Notes: generated by a model from the letters alone, not told the origin. Counted from the stretch's first letter, positions 1-9,538 are shown. The stretch: DNA of 64,000 nt from Chryseobacterium sp. FH1 (GCF_000735135.1 NZ_JPLZ01000003.1:175778-239777), one strand, 5' to 3'. A program made the numbers and translations.

Positions 1-2
1 AA

Positions 3-536
3 CCTTTAGAAGATTATGCTAAAAGAATTTCATTAATAATAACGACTCAAAATCCTGTTCTAATTGGTTTATCTTTCGGTGGAATGGTAGCTGTGGAGAT
101 TTCTAAAATCATTAAAACAAAAAAAATAATTCTAATAGCATCAGCGAAAAATAAATTTGAACTTCCGAAATTCAACCGAATTTCTGGGGAATTAGGACTC
201 ACTAAATTAATTCCAAAATCTTTATTCAAAAAGCAAAACTTCTTCACCAATTGGCTTTTCGGAATAGAAAGTGAATCTGAAAAACTACTGTTGAAAAATA
301 TTCTGCAAGATACTGACCCTGACTTTTTCTCTTGGGCAATCAATGGGATTGTGAATTGGAAAAATGAAATCAGTCCCGAAAATCTAATTCATATTCACGG
401 GAATAAAGATCGGATCATTCCTTTTAAGAATGTGAAAGCAGACTTTGTAATTGATGGTGGTGGACATTTTATGACGGTGAACAAACCTCAAGAAATTCAA
501 AACATTATTTTAAAGCTAATGAAGTCATCCAAATAG
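3..536 (+). CDS. Alpha/beta hydrolase, 5'-truncated by window edge
   Basis: The reading frame is open from base 3, so the gene starts outside the window; 177 residues are visible. The nucleophile elbow GLSFGG (Ser at visible residue 24) is the G-x-S-x-G motif of alpha/beta hydrolases. The acid is probably the Asp of HGNKDRIIP and the base the His of GGGHFM near the C-terminus. No signal peptide can be judged because the N-terminus is missing. The internal ATG at 84 lies after the catalytic serine and cannot be the true start. The substrate is unknown. The fold is well supported; the specific function is not. Confidence 0.75.
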   Translation, partial: PLEDYAKRISLIITTQNPVLIGLSFGGMVAVEISKIIKTKKIILIASAKNKFELPKFNRISGELGLTKLIPKSLFKKQNFFTNWLFGIESESEKLLLKNILQDTDPDFFSWAINGIVNWKNEISPENLIHIHGNKDRIIPFKNVKADFVIDGGGHFMTVNKPQEIQNIILKLMKSSK

Positions 537-573
537 AAAAGGGTTTCTATTTTCAAAAAGTATTTGTTTATCG

Positions 574-2946
574 TTACTTCAAAATCTCATTATAATAATT
601 GATTTGATCATTTTTATCAAAACTGATGATGGTGATTTCTCGATTTTTCGCATTATCATTATTAAAAAAAGTGATCTTTGAATTAGAAAAATTTGGATTC
701 CAATATAGAACTGGCCTCCAGTCGCTTGTCAAATCTTTGTATTTCTGCTGAGAATAATCGATAGTCCGAAAAGTATCTGGCTTGTCATACGCCTTTATTT
801 CAATTTTATTATTAATGTTTGAGGCTTTTGAGATTGGCCCTTTCAGATTGGCAGTGCGGGAATAAATTAGAATAGAATTACCAATTAAAGTACTTCCCTT
901 CACAACCTTTATCATTGCAATATTACTAATATTAAGCGTCTGTACGGCATCTAGACCTACCTCCATCTCATCTAAAAATACGCCTGCTTCAACACCACGG
1001 ATGACAGGCATATACCTTCCTGGTCCAGCCATCACGATGCTGAGACCAGCTACACGTCCTTGCAACCATTCCAAAATACTAAGGGAAGTGAAGGCATCTT
1101 GATTATCATTCACAAAATCAAAAATTGTAGCATTCATACTGGAGAACATTCCAGAAGTCAGCTCGTCATTCAGTTTTTTGATGGCATCGCTTTTTTTCTT
1201 TATGATCTTTACTTCTTCAATTTGCGTTTCGTCGTTTGTGATTTTATCGTAGTTCTCTGCATTTGTCAATGCTTTTTTAATTGATGAAGGTACTGCATAA
1301 TTTTCATTGACTTCTTTCAACTCATACCGGGTATGGGGAAAATTAAGTTTTGTAATGTTCGTCTCAATCAATGGTTTCAATTTCAAAGTCAGGTTTACCT
1401 GTTGCTTTTCGTTTGAGTTAAGAAAATAGTTCACGAAATATGAATCTTCAAAGTTTAAGTTATTGATGAACACATCTCCGTTTTGATCTGTCGTCATTTG
1501 AGATATGAGTGGTTCACCATTATCATTTTTGAAAACCAGATTCACAGGCGCATTGGGCAGAGGTCGGCTGTTCAGCGCAAGTCGTGCTTTGAAGGAAATG
1601 AATTCATTTTCAGCCAAATTATATTTAATAACCGGTTTTTGACCAGCCATTACTTTTGCCCAATCAAAACGTTTCCATTTTTCTGAGATTAAAAGCGCGT
1701 CCAGTGCTTCTGGGTTTGCATCTTTAGAAAAATATTGAGCCGGATTTTTTACAATATTTTTAAAATCTTGAGTGAGATATAAACTGCTGAGAATATTTTC
1801 TTTCGAATTAAAATCAGTGTCAGTCAAATCTTTTACTAAAACTGTGTAGCTTGTATTTTCAGGATTTTGTTTGATTTCAAAACTGTTCAGAGCTCTCGGA
1901 TCATTATTGAAATTTGAATTTTCTAAGACGATAGGATTTGTTGAATTTTGATTTAAAAAACAAAGTCTTTGTGCCACTAGATTATCTTTCTCATCAAACA
2001 ACGAAATCTGCATCACACCATTTTGCCCGATCTCTTTTGTGGGAATCAAACTCGAAACCTGTGGATTGCTTGATTTGATTTTCGCCTTGTATGCCAATTG
2101 ATTATTAATAGTTCCAACTACACTGTAATTTTGGACGTTCTTTTCTAAATTAATCGCATCAATTGTATATCTGATTCCTGATCTTTCAGAATTGATTTTG
2201 AAATTTATACCTTGATTTGTAGCTGTCGGCAAAGGACTAATTTGAGAATTACCCATACCATCCTCAATCACAACTTTGTAAGTTTTTCCAAATTTTGGGG
2301 TCATCGAAAACAAGGCGATATTTTCATCCAATGATTTGAAAGTTTGAATCTTGTTATCAGGAAGCTCCGAATCTATAACATAACCGTTCCAGTTTTTCGG
2401 CGATTTTCCTTGAGCAAATAATCTCACAGCAACTTTCGTAGGAACTTGATCTACAAATGTTCCGCCTTCTGGAAATGCTTCAGCAGTCCATTGCGACGTT
2501 TCTGATAAAACTAATTTTTTCTTCGAAGTTGGATTGTAGATAGGAATTGGTTTGATGAAATTCCAATCGTTGTCAAAGTTTGCCATCCAGTTCGTGTGAG
2601 CTCGGACGAAATAAATATCCTCATTCAAAGTTTTGTTTAGATTAAATGTCCCAGAAGCTTGACCATCATTTATCAAAATCGTTTTTTTATCAATCAGATT
2701 TTTACTTTGATCGTACAATTCCACAAACAACGTTTTCGAAATTGTAGACACATTATATCCATCAAAAACAAAAGATTGAAAAAAGATTTGATCGCCAGCA
2801 ACATATTCGTCTTTGTCAAATAAGATATAAACCTTTTCTTGTGAATGATTTTTTTCAAGATTATCTATGGCTTGATCTAATTTGCTCTGAGCATCAAGTA
2901 TGATAAAACCAAAGACCAATAGAATTGCTGTAAAAATTCCTTTCAT
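574..2946 (-). CDS. Secreted macroglobulin/TonB-plug-like envelope protein (paralogue 1)
   Basis: The 790-residue protein has a signal peptide ending near residue 20 (FIILDAQ). A macroglobulin MG2-like segment follows (KVYILFDKDEYVAGDQIFF, about residues 37-56), then beta-rich repeats. Near residues 600-690 is a segment resembling a TonB-receptor plug (WLQGRVAGLSI...VIRGVEAGVFLDEM). It ends in DKNDQINYYNEILK with no beta-barrel, so it is not itself a TonB receptor. Proteins of this layout are common in Flavobacteriia and usually annotated only as plug-domain or MG2-domain proteins. It is a clear paralogue of the product of 3995-6388, alignable throughout, including the C-terminal DKND-YYNEI motif. 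A terminator at 3019-3045 separates it from the gene upstream. A role at the outer membrane is inference. Confidence 0.7.
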   Translation of the reverse strand: MKGIFTAILLVFGFIILDAQSKLDQAIDNLEKNHSQEKVYILFDKDEYVAGDQIFFQSFVFDGYNVSTISKTLFVELYDQSKNLIDKKTILINDGQASGTFNLNKTLNEDIYFVRAHTNWMANFDNDWNFIKPIPIYNPTSKKKLVLSETSQWTAEAFPEGGTFVDQVPTKVAVRLFAQGKSPKNWNGYVIDSELPDNKIQTFKSLDENIALFSMTPKFGKTYKVVIEDGMGNSQISPLPTATNQGINFKINSERSGIRYTIDAINLEKNVQNYSVVGTINNQLAYKAKIKSSNPQVSSLIPTKEIGQNGVMQISLFDEKDNLVAQRLCFLNQNSTNPIVLENSNFNNDPRALNSFEIKQNPENTSYTVLVKDLTDTDFNSKENILSSLYLTQDFKNIVKNPAQYFSKDANPEALDALLISEKWKRFDWAKVMAGQKPVIKYNLAENEFISFKARLALNSRPLPNAPVNLVFKNDNGEPLISQMTTDQNGDVFINNLNFEDSYFVNYFLNSNEKQQVNLTLKLKPLIETNITKLNFPHTRYELKEVNENYAVPSSIKKALTNAENYDKITNDETQIEEVKIIKKKSDAIKKLNDELTSGMFSSMNATIFDFVNDNQDAFTSLSILEWLQGRVAGLSIVMAGPGRYMPVIRGVEAGVFLDEMEVGLDAVQTLNISNIAMIKVVKGSTLIGNSILIYSRTANLKGPISKASNINNKIEIKAYDKPDTFRTIDYSQQKYKDLTSDWRPVLYWNPNFSNSKITFFNNDNAKNREITIISFDKNDQINYYNEILK

Positions 2947-3018
2947 AAATAATCAATTATGATTGTTGAATCACTATTTAGTTTGAACTCATCAAGATAT
3001 GAAGAAATTTGAAACAAA

Positions 3019-3045
3019 AAACAGCACTTTTAAAAAATGCTGTTT
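3019..3045 (-). terminator. Rho-independent terminator after the 3067-3894 hydrolase
   Basis: Eight-base arms AAACAGCA and TGCTGTTT enclose an A/T-rich loop. Read on the minus strand the stem is followed by TTTTTG. It lies about 20 bases past the hydrolase stop codon. Confidence 0.7.
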
Positions 3046-3066
3046 CAAATATATAGTTAATTGATT

Positions 3067-3894
3067 TTAACCATTAAGGAAATTAATCAGAATCTGATTC
3101 AATTCATCTGCGTGCGTCACATTCAATCCGTGAGGCGCACCGGAAATCACGTGGTATTGGTTATTCACGATTCCTTTGGATGCTTGTTCTCCAGCTGTTT
3201 TTATCGGCACAATTTGATCTTCGTCTCCGTGAACGATCAATGTCGGAACCGTCACATTTTGAAGTTCCAAACGGAAATCGGTGTTTGCCCAACTCTCTGC
3301 AGATTTGATTGTTGCGATAGGAGAGGCGTGAGAAGAAATGCTCCAGTCATAATTTAATTGCGCTTGACTCACTGACTGCGACAAAAGTCCATAATTGTAA
3401 AAATTCTTGTGGAAACCTTCAAGGAAAGTAACTCTGTCTTTTTTTAGATTATCAAGAATTTCATTCAAATCCTTTTCTGGAACGCCATCAGGATTGTCCT
3501 CTTTTTGTTTCACCAATGGGATGATGGATGCAATCAAAGCGACTTTGTCAACATTTTCAGAACCATAGTTAGTCAGAAAACGAACCACTTCGCCACCACC
3601 CATCGAGAATCCTACGAGAACTACATTCTTCAAATCCAATTGTGTGATCAATTCCAGCAAATCTTCGGTCAATGAATTGTAATCGTATCCACCCAAAGAC
3701 GGCTGAGATTCTCCAAATCCTTTTCTGTCATAAGTGATAACTCGATATCCAGCTTCCAAAAGCGCAGGCACTTGCAACTCCCAGGATTTTCCGCTGAGTG
3801 GCCAACCGTGAATCAAAATAACCGGCTGTCCAGTTCCGTAATCTTCGTAATAAACACTGTAATTTTTGTCGATGTCTTTTGTGATGTAAGGCAT
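3067..3894 (-). CDS. Alpha/beta hydrolase, non-haem haloperoxidase/arylesterase type
   Basis: The 275-residue protein has the canonical order of the haloperoxidase-like alpha/beta hydrolases: oxyanion-hole HGWPLSG at residue 29, nucleophile GFSMGGG with Ser97, acid Asp in HGDEDQIVP, and His in SGAPHGLNVTH near the C-terminus. The length matches the family (about 275). There is no signal peptide, so it should be cytoplasmic. Family members hydrolyse small esters and can catalyse perhydrolysis in vitro; the natural substrate is unknown. It lies between the two large paralogous envelope genes on the same strand but has its own terminator on each side, so a functional link with them is not supported. 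Confidence 0.85.
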   Translation of the reverse strand: MPYITKDIDKNYSVYYEDYGTGQPVILIHGWPLSGKSWELQVPALLEAGYRVITYDRKGFGESQPSLGGYDYNSLTEDLLELITQLDLKNVVLVGFSMGGGEVVRFLTNYGSENVDKVALIASIIPLVKQKEDNPDGVPEKDLNEILDNLKKDRVTFLEGFHKNFYNYGLLSQSVSQAQLNYDWSISSHASPIATIKSAESWANTDFRLELQNVTVPTLIVHGDEDQIVPIKTAGEQASKGIVNNQYHVISGAPHGLNVTHADELNQILINFLNG

Positions 3895-3948
3895 AATGTT
3901 AGATTTTGATATTAATATTTGATTTTTTCAACCAAACTTCACACCATA

Positions 3949-3980
3949 AAAAAAGACTTTCGTGTTGGAAAGTCTTTTTT
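3949..3980 (-). terminator. Strong terminator after the 3995-6388 gene
   Basis: Thirteen-base arms AAAAAAGACTTTC / GAAAGTCTTTTTT surround a six-base loop. The run of T follows on either strand, so it could act in both directions. It lies 15 bases after the stop of the minus-strand gene. Confidence 0.85.
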
Positions 3981-3994
3981 ATATTTAATTAACA

Positions 3995-6388
3995 TTACTT
4001 CACGATTTCATTGTAATACAGAAGTCTGTCATTCTTATCAAAACTGATGATGATCACTTGGCGATTTTTCGCTTCATCATTATTAAAGAATTTTGCTCTT
4101 GGTGCTAATCCGCCATCTTCTGAAAGTGATGGATTCCAGTACAAGGTTTCGCGCGTATCTTTCGTAATTCTCTTGTAGGCATCACCCGTAATGTCCGGCA
4201 ATTCGAACTCAATGGATTTGTCATAACCTTTCAAAACCAATTTGTTGACTTTTTCTTTCGTTTTATCTTCTTCGGCAACCATATTTCCTCTTCTGGTGTA
4301 GATTGCGACTGCATTAGAAATCAATCCGCCGTCTTTCAAAACCTTCACCATCGCAATATTGCTCACTGGAATCGAACTGATCATACTTGCGTCAACCGGC
4401 ATCTCGTCCAAAAACAAACTCGCCTGAGAACCACGAATGCTTGGGACCAAATTTCCAGATTGATCCATCGTAAAAGTAAGTCCCGCCGCGCGCCCTTGCA
4501 ACCATTGCAGGATATTTTGGGAAGCCATCGCATCCTGATTGTCATTCACCAAATCGAAAATAGTGGCATTCATACTGCTGAATCTTCCTGTTGACAATTC
4601 TTTGTCAAGCTCTGCTTTTTTATCGACTTTTTTCGCAACGACTTTTACCTCTTCAATTTGAGTTTCCTTTTCAAAATCATCCAGAGCTTGTCTGTTCTTT
4701 TTGTTTTGAAGCAATTTTGCAATGCTAGGATCTGCCTGAGCTTCCTTTACCAAACGATAATTGGTGGTTGGTAAGTTATTTTTAAAAGGAATACTGTTTG
4801 ACAATGCCTGAAAAGTAATATTCAAATTGTCACTTTCCGAAGTTTCTTTTTTGTCTTTGTTCAGGTAATAGGAAACCGTCAAAGGCTCATCAAAATAGAT
4901 ATTGTCCAAATAAATAAAACCTTTGTCATCCGTCACAGCTGGCACAAAACTCTTGTCGGATTTTTCTGTTTTTAATAATAGATTGATGTTCTTGTTTGGG
5001 AGAAAACGACCATTGTTTGTCACCTTTCCTTGGAACGATAGGTTTTTCTGAGGTTTGTAAGTGAACTCAGGCGCTTTCCCAGCCAATAGCGATTCCCAAT
5101 CAAAACGTTTCCATTTTTCTGAAATTAATATCGCATCAAGTGCTTCTGGATTTGCGGTTTTCTCAAAATATTGTGATGGATTGAAAATCGGGGAAGTGAA
5201 ATCTCCTGTCAGCCATTGCGCGCTTAGGATGGTGTTTTCATTTTTGTTTTCAGAAGGTTGGCTGTCTTTCACCAAAACTGTATAACTCGTGTGATCCGCA
5301 TCAGGCTCGATGTCAAAACTGTTGAAGGCTCTTGCTTCATTGTTCATAGACATTGCCAGAGTTGGTTCGTCCAGATTCAGTTTGTTTGGATTGACGAAGA
5401 AGAGTCTTTGTGCGACTGGATTTTGTTTGTCGTCAAAGATGGTAATGTTCAAAACTGCCGTCTCATCATTGCTCACTTTTGTTGGAATAATGCTGGTTGC
5501 GTCGTTTGCTGTGGTTTTGATATTGGCTCTGTAAACCATTTGATTATTAATAGTTCCAACAATGCTGTAACCCTGCAAACCTTGTGGTAGATTGTTGCCT
5601 TTTATTTTATAATTAATGCCTTTAGGATCGTTGGTCAATTGAAGATTGATTCCGGAGTTTGAGGCTGTTGGTAACGCAATGGTTTGTTTCACGCCTTTGT
5701 TATCTTCGATGACAGCTTTGTAAGTTCTTCCACTTTTTGGCGTGATTGTAAAAGTTCCTACATTCTGGTCAAGGTTTTTGAAAGTTGCCAATTTCTCAGA
5801 AGGTTTTTCAGAATCGATGACATATCCGCTCCAACTTGCTGGCGGAATTCCTTGTGAATAAACTCTCACAGCCACTTTTGTTGCAATGTTATCTATCAAA
5901 GTACCACTTTCCGGGAAAACGTTGGCTGTCCATTTTGTGTTTTTATCAAGAACTAATTTCTGTTCAGAATTTGGATTGTAAATCGGAACTTGTTTTGTAA
6001 AATTAAATTCCTCAGAGAAATTTCCCATCCAAGCGGTGTAAGCTCTTACGAAATATATGTCTTCATTCAGAAATTCATTCAGAGTGAAAGTTCCGTCGCC
6101 TTCGCCATTTTTGAGAAAGACGGTTTTTTTATCCACCATATTCTTGTTGTGATCGTACAATTCCACAAACAAAGTGTTGGAAACCTTGGAGCGGTTGTAG
6201 CCATTGAACACGAAAGATTTGAAATAAATATTGTCGCCAACCGCATATTTGTCTTTATCAAATAGCAGATAGACTTTTTCCTGCGTGTAATTGTGTTCCA
6301 GATTTTCAATAGCTTTGTCTATCTTATCTTGGGCTTTAAGTTGCGACATCCCAACAACATAAAGGAAAAAAATGAAAATTTTTCTCAT
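3995..6388 (-). CDS. Secreted macroglobulin/TonB-plug-like envelope protein (paralogue 2)
   Basis: This 797-residue protein is a paralogue of the product of 574-2946. It has a signal peptide (VVGMSQLKAQ, residues 11-20), an MG2-like segment (KVYLLFDKDKYAVGDNIYF), and a plug-like region (WLQGRAAGLTF...SIRGSQASLFLDEMPV), then the shared ending DKNDRLLYYNEIVK. No barrel domain follows the plug. A -7 box TAATTTTG on the minus strand (6427-6434) suggests its own promoter with a leader of roughly 35-40 bases. Which of the two copies is ancestral cannot be told from this window. The envelope location follows from the signal peptide; the role is unknown. Confidence 0.7.
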   Translation of the reverse strand: MRKIFIFFLYVVGMSQLKAQDKIDKAIENLEHNYTQEKVYLLFDKDKYAVGDNIYFKSFVFNGYNRSKVSNTLFVELYDHNKNMVDKKTVFLKNGEGDGTFTLNEFLNEDIYFVRAYTAWMGNFSEEFNFTKQVPIYNPNSEQKLVLDKNTKWTANVFPESGTLIDNIATKVAVRVYSQGIPPASWSGYVIDSEKPSEKLATFKNLDQNVGTFTITPKSGRTYKAVIEDNKGVKQTIALPTASNSGINLQLTNDPKGINYKIKGNNLPQGLQGYSIVGTINNQMVYRANIKTTANDATSIIPTKVSNDETAVLNITIFDDKQNPVAQRLFFVNPNKLNLDEPTLAMSMNNEARAFNSFDIEPDADHTSYTVLVKDSQPSENKNENTILSAQWLTGDFTSPIFNPSQYFEKTANPEALDAILISEKWKRFDWESLLAGKAPEFTYKPQKNLSFQGKVTNNGRFLPNKNINLLLKTEKSDKSFVPAVTDDKGFIYLDNIYFDEPLTVSYYLNKDKKETSESDNLNITFQALSNSIPFKNNLPTTNYRLVKEAQADPSIAKLLQNKKNRQALDDFEKETQIEEVKVVAKKVDKKAELDKELSTGRFSSMNATIFDLVNDNQDAMASQNILQWLQGRAAGLTFTMDQSGNLVPSIRGSQASLFLDEMPVDASMISSIPVSNIAMVKVLKDGGLISNAVAIYTRRGNMVAEEDKTKEKVNKLVLKGYDKSIEFELPDITGDAYKRITKDTRETLYWNPSLSEDGGLAPRAKFFNNDEAKNRQVIIISFDKNDRLLYYNEIVK

Positions 6389-6426
6389 ATCAAAAAGCTT
6401 ATCTAATATTTTTATTTTAAACCTAT

Positions 6427-6434
6427 CAAAATTA
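6427..6434 (-). promoter_or_regulatory. -7 box TAATTTTG upstream of the 3995-6388 gene
   Basis: It matches the Bacteroidota -7 consensus TAnnTTTG on the minus strand, 38 bases before the ATG. No clear -33 TTG lies at the usual spacing. Confidence 0.45.
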
Positions 6435-6545
6435 CGATTTTTCTTGTGTTAAAGGCATTTTTCAAGAAACTTTAAGACACTTTAAGATTATCGCTGGATT
6501 TAATTTTCACCTTAAAACTAAATTCATTTGATTAATAAAAAACAA

Positions 6546-6568
6546 AAGCACCACAAAAAGTGATGCTT
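6546..6568 (-). terminator. Terminator after the beta-helix gene
   Basis: The arms AAGCACCAC / GTGATGCTT pair fully only in the minus-strand RNA, where the odd position becomes a U-G pair. A T-rich tract follows on that strand, about 50 bases past the stop. Confidence 0.6.
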
Positions 6569-6619
6569 CATAATAATTTTAGCAATTAGATGCCAAACGC
6601 TATAGCTAAATGCTCATGA

Positions 6620-8065
6620 TTATTTGATAATCAATTTCGTATTAGACTTTTTGCCTTCGGATTGTTGCGTGATGATGTAAACGCCAGATTGCAGATTGGT
6701 ATTGATTTCATTTTTTCCTTTGTTGACAATTGCAGAATGAACAACTTTCCCACTCAAATCCTGAATCACGATGTTTCCACCACTTTCGGTTTCGAAGAAG
6801 AAATGGTTTTTACTCGGATTTGGGAAGACGCGACTGTTGAGTTTTCCAGTTTCGGAAACTGCCAGTTGCAATGCGCAATTGTAAGGTTTGTAAGTAATGG
6901 TATTCGGCGTTTGACTTCCAATAACGGCTTCTACCATTGCATCTGTAGAAAGTTCATCTTCTCTCCAGCAGTTTCCAACAGCATTGGCTAGATTGGTTGT
7001 ATTGTTGAAAAAAGCAACTGTATTACCGCGATTCTGATTGTTTTTGAAAATATTGTTTCCAGGATTTTCGGAAGTTCCCAAATCTACCGTTCCATTAGAT
7101 AAAACTGTAACTCCCCAAAGATTTCCTCGGATTTCATTATTCTTGATGATGACATCTTTTGCACCGTAAATCGCAATACCGCTTCCGCCATTATCTGGAA
7201 CTGGCTCTGTATTATTGTTTTCTATCACATTTCCGTCGATGATTCCGCTGGAAGTTCCGGCATAAGTTGTTATTCCGAAACGATTGTCTTTGATGATATT
7301 GTCCTTGATCAAAAATTTATTGATTCCGCCAGCCAAAGCCGAAGATCCAATCCCTCCAACCTTTGTCAAAGCTCTATTTCCAATGATTGTATTATTAATG
7401 ATTTTCAAAGAGTCCGAACCGGAAGGTCCCATATTGATCTGTGGCGCATTGCCATCGTCCGTATTGTTTCCGTAAAAATAATTGTTGGAAATAAGCGCAG
7501 AAACATTCGCCGTTGCATTACCACTTGAGCTGATTGCCGGTTTCGCATTTTCCAAAAACTGAGAATTTTTAACCGTGATACTTCCAGGCTCACCTCGGAA
7601 AAAACTAACGGCGCCACCTGTGGACACACCAGCTTTATTTTTGTAAATAATACAATTATCCATTAGGAAATTAGTTGTCAAAACTCTTACGCCACCGCCA
7701 AAATCAACTCGGGTGTTTTTCATTTCAGCTACAGAACCAATCTCGAATTGAATTCCTTTGAATGGAAATCCGGAATCTACAGCATTGATCAAAAAATTAG
7801 ATGCCGTCGTGTGGTATTCACCAAAAACGTAAAGCGCTTTGTCGGAATAAACACTTAAGGTCGTGTTCTCATCAATAATCAATTTATCGGTGGCAGAAAT
7901 AGTGATGTCGTTCATCATCATATAAGAAGTTCCCATATTTTTGAGAACATCCGGTGCAGTTGCCGAGAGACTTGTTAGCGTGTACGTTGTACCATTTCCC
8001 GGCGTTGTAAATTGTGCCTTTGCGAAAGCGCAACCCAACATCAATAAGAGAGTGAATTTCTTCAT
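6620..8065 (-). CDS. Type IX-secreted right-handed beta-helix protein
   Basis: I place the start at 8065, because MKKFTLLLMLGCAFAKAQ is a clean signal peptide; an upstream ATG at 8098 would put 11 extra residues before it. The mature protein has repeated N-N-x-I/V-x-x-N segments (such as IINNTIIGN, IKDNIIKDNRFGI, IIKNNEIRGNLWGV) typical of a parallel beta-helix (NosD/pectate-lyase-like). The last 75 residues are a type A type IX sorting domain: FPNPSKNHF, then LSGKVV and SGVYIITQ. The product should therefore cross the outer membrane and be anchored or released. No catalytic residues can be assigned. The minus-strand -7 box TAAATTTG (8085-8092) lies 19 bases upstream of the start. Confidence 0.85.
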   Translation of the reverse strand: MKKFTLLLMLGCAFAKAQFTTPGNGTTYTLTSLSATAPDVLKNMGTSYMMMNDITISATDKLIIDENTTLSVYSDKALYVFGEYHTTASNFLINAVDSGFPFKGIQFEIGSVAEMKNTRVDFGGGVRVLTTNFLMDNCIIYKNKAGVSTGGAVSFFRGEPGSITVKNSQFLENAKPAISSSGNATANVSALISNNYFYGNNTDDGNAPQINMGPSGSDSLKIINNTIIGNRALTKVGGIGSSALAGGINKFLIKDNIIKDNRFGITTYAGTSSGIIDGNVIENNNTEPVPDNGGSGIAIYGAKDVIIKNNEIRGNLWGVTVLSNGTVDLGTSENPGNNIFKNNQNRGNTVAFFNNTTNLANAVGNCWREDELSTDAMVEAVIGSQTPNTITYKPYNCALQLAVSETGKLNSRVFPNPSKNHFFFETESGGNIVIQDLSGKVVHSAIVNKGKNEINTNLQSGVYIITQQSEGKKSNTKLIIK

Positions 8066-8084
8066 AAATAATAATTTTTGTAAA

Positions 8085-8126
8085 GTCAAATTTATCAATG
8101 TATTTTGTGTTTAACATAATATATTT
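8085..8126. promoter_or_regulatory. Divergent promoter pair
   Basis: TAAATTTG on the minus strand (8085-8092) serves the beta-helix gene, and TATATTTG on the plus strand (8119-8126) serves the aldo/keto reductase 16 bases before its ATG. Both match TAnnTTTG. Confidence 0.6.
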
Positions 8127-8142
8127 GTAAAAAAATCAAATT

Positions 8143-9003
8143 ATGTTTTCAGAATTAATTGCTGGAACGATGCGTTGGGGCATTTGGGGTGCCAACCATT
8201 CCGAGAGAAAAGTTCAGGAGTTGATAGAAGTTTGTCTGGAGGAAAACATCACGACTTTTGACCACGCTGATATCTACGGGAATCACACCACAGAGGAACT
8301 TTTCGGAAACGCTTGGAAAGAAATGAAGATTGATAGAGAAAGAATCCAGCTGATTTCCAAATGCGGAATCGTGATGAATTCTGAGAAAAAACCTTCGACT
8401 CTCAAATATTACAACTACGATTCGGATTATATTTTAAATTGTGTGAATGAAAGCCTCAGCAATTTAAAAACAGATTATCTCGACCTTTTGCTTCTGCATC
8501 GCCCATCACCATTGATGAATCCGGAAGAGATTGCCAAGGTTTTTGAAACTTTGAAAGCAGAAGGAAAGGTGAAAGAATTTGGCGTAAGTAATTTTTCCGT
8601 TTCCCAATTTGAATTGTTGAATCAATATTTTCCATTAGTTACCAATCAGATCGAGTTGTCCGTCAATCATCTGGATTCTTTTGATAACGGAACTTTGGAA
8701 CAACTGATGATAAAAAAACTGAGACCTATGGCGTGGTCGGTTCTTGGCAATTATTTCACCTCAAATTCTGAGCAAAATATTAGATTGAAAAAGATAATTA
8801 AAAAGCTATGTGAGAAATATAATGCAAACGAAAATAAAATCTTATTGGCTTTTATTCTGAAACATCCATCGAAAATAATTCCCGTCATCGGAACTTCAAA
8901 AGTGGAAACAATTCGCAAATTGAAGCAATCTTTATTGCTTGATATTGAGACAATGGATTGGTTCAAAATACTGGAAGCCAGTAGAGGTACAGAGGTGGAT
9001 TAG
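8143..9003 (+). CDS. Aldo/keto reductase (YdhF-like)
   Basis: The 286-residue protein is a (beta/alpha)8 NADPH-dependent oxidoreductase. The AKR tetrad can be read: Asp40 and Tyr45 in FDHADIYG, Lys in LISKCGI, and His in LLLHRPSP. The C-terminal cofactor-binding segment appears as IIPVIGTSKVETI. The FDHADIYG variant and the overall length resemble Escherichia coli YdhF. No signal peptide is present. The gene is monocistronic, with a -7 box TATATTTG 16 bases before the ATG. The physiological carbonyl substrate is unknown. Confidence 0.85.
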   Translation: MFSELIAGTMRWGIWGANHSERKVQELIEVCLEENITTFDHADIYGNHTTEELFGNAWKEMKIDRERIQLISKCGIVMNSEKKPSTLKYYNYDSDYILNCVNESLSNLKTDYLDLLLLHRPSPLMNPEEIAKVFETLKAEGKVKEFGVSNFSVSQFELLNQYFPLVTNQIELSVNHLDSFDNGTLEQLMIKKLRPMAWSVLGNYFTSNSEQNIRLKKIIKKLCEKYNANENKILLAFILKHPSKIIPVIGTSKVETIRKLKQSLLLDIETMDWFKILEASRGTEVD

Positions 9004-9058
9004 CGAATTTTAAATTCGTTTTAAATTTATTTTGAAAAGATATAATTATTCGAAAATA

Positions 9059-9085
9059 TTTGTATCTTGCAGTCAATTATATTTG
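9059..9085 (+). promoter_or_regulatory. Promoter of the RRM protein gene
   Basis: TTTG (9059-9062) and TATATTTG (9078-9085) form a -33/-7 pair with a rather short spacer of 15 bases. The mRNA would have a T-rich leader of about 65 bases before the ATG at 9158, as in many cold-responsive RNA-binding protein genes (an analogy, not shown here). Confidence 0.45.
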
Positions 9086-9157
9086 AAATCAATAATGTTA
9101 TTTTGTTGTTTTTCCTTAATATAATATAAAACAACAGTTAACTTAATTTTTTTTAAA

Positions 9158-9517
9158 ATGAACATTTTTGTTTCAAACATCAATTACGCAACTAAAGATT
9201 ATCAGTTGCAAGAATTATTCGAAGAATTTGGAGAAGTAACTTCTGCAAAGATCATTACTGACAGAGACACTGGGAGATCAAAAGGATTTGGTTTCGTAGA
9301 AATGGGAGACGAAGAAGGAAAACAAGCATTGGATGCTTTAAATCAGAAAGAATTTAACGGTAAAATACTAAATGTTACCGAGGCTAGACCAAGAGAAGAG
9401 AAACCAAGAAGATCTTTCGATAACAACCGTGGTGGTGGTTACGGAGGTGGTAACAACCGTGGAGGTGGTTACGGTGGTGGAGAAAACCGTGGAGGCGGTG
9501 GAGGAGGCCGTTGGTAA
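9158..9517 (+). CDS. RRM-domain RNA-binding protein with RGG-type tail
   Basis: This 119-residue protein is a single RNA recognition motif followed by a glycine/arginine tail. RNP2 is IFVSNI (residues 3-8) and RNP1 is KGFGFVEM (residues 42-49); both keep the aromatic residues that stack on RNA. From about residue 90 the chain becomes NNRGGGYGGG repeats. Such proteins in cyanobacteria and Bacteroidota are small abundant RNA chaperones, often cold-regulated. The gene has its own promoter and a strong terminator at 9539-9560, so it is monocistronic. Targets are unknown. Confidence 0.9.
   Translation: MNIFVSNINYATKDYQLQELFEEFGEVTSAKIITDRDTGRSKGFGFVEMGDEEGKQALDALNQKEFNGKILNVTEARPREEKPRRSFDNNRGGGYGGGNNRGGGYGGGENRGGGGGGRW
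9427..9513 (+). repeat. Tandem GGTGGTGGTTACGG-type repeat coding the RGG tail
   Basis: The DNA repeats the unit AACCGTGGAGGTGG with variants about every 24-27 bases, encoding NRGGG/YGGG blocks. Such tracts can gain or lose units by slippage. Confidence 0.7.
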
Positions 9518-9538
9518 TATCCCTTAACAAAACAAAAA

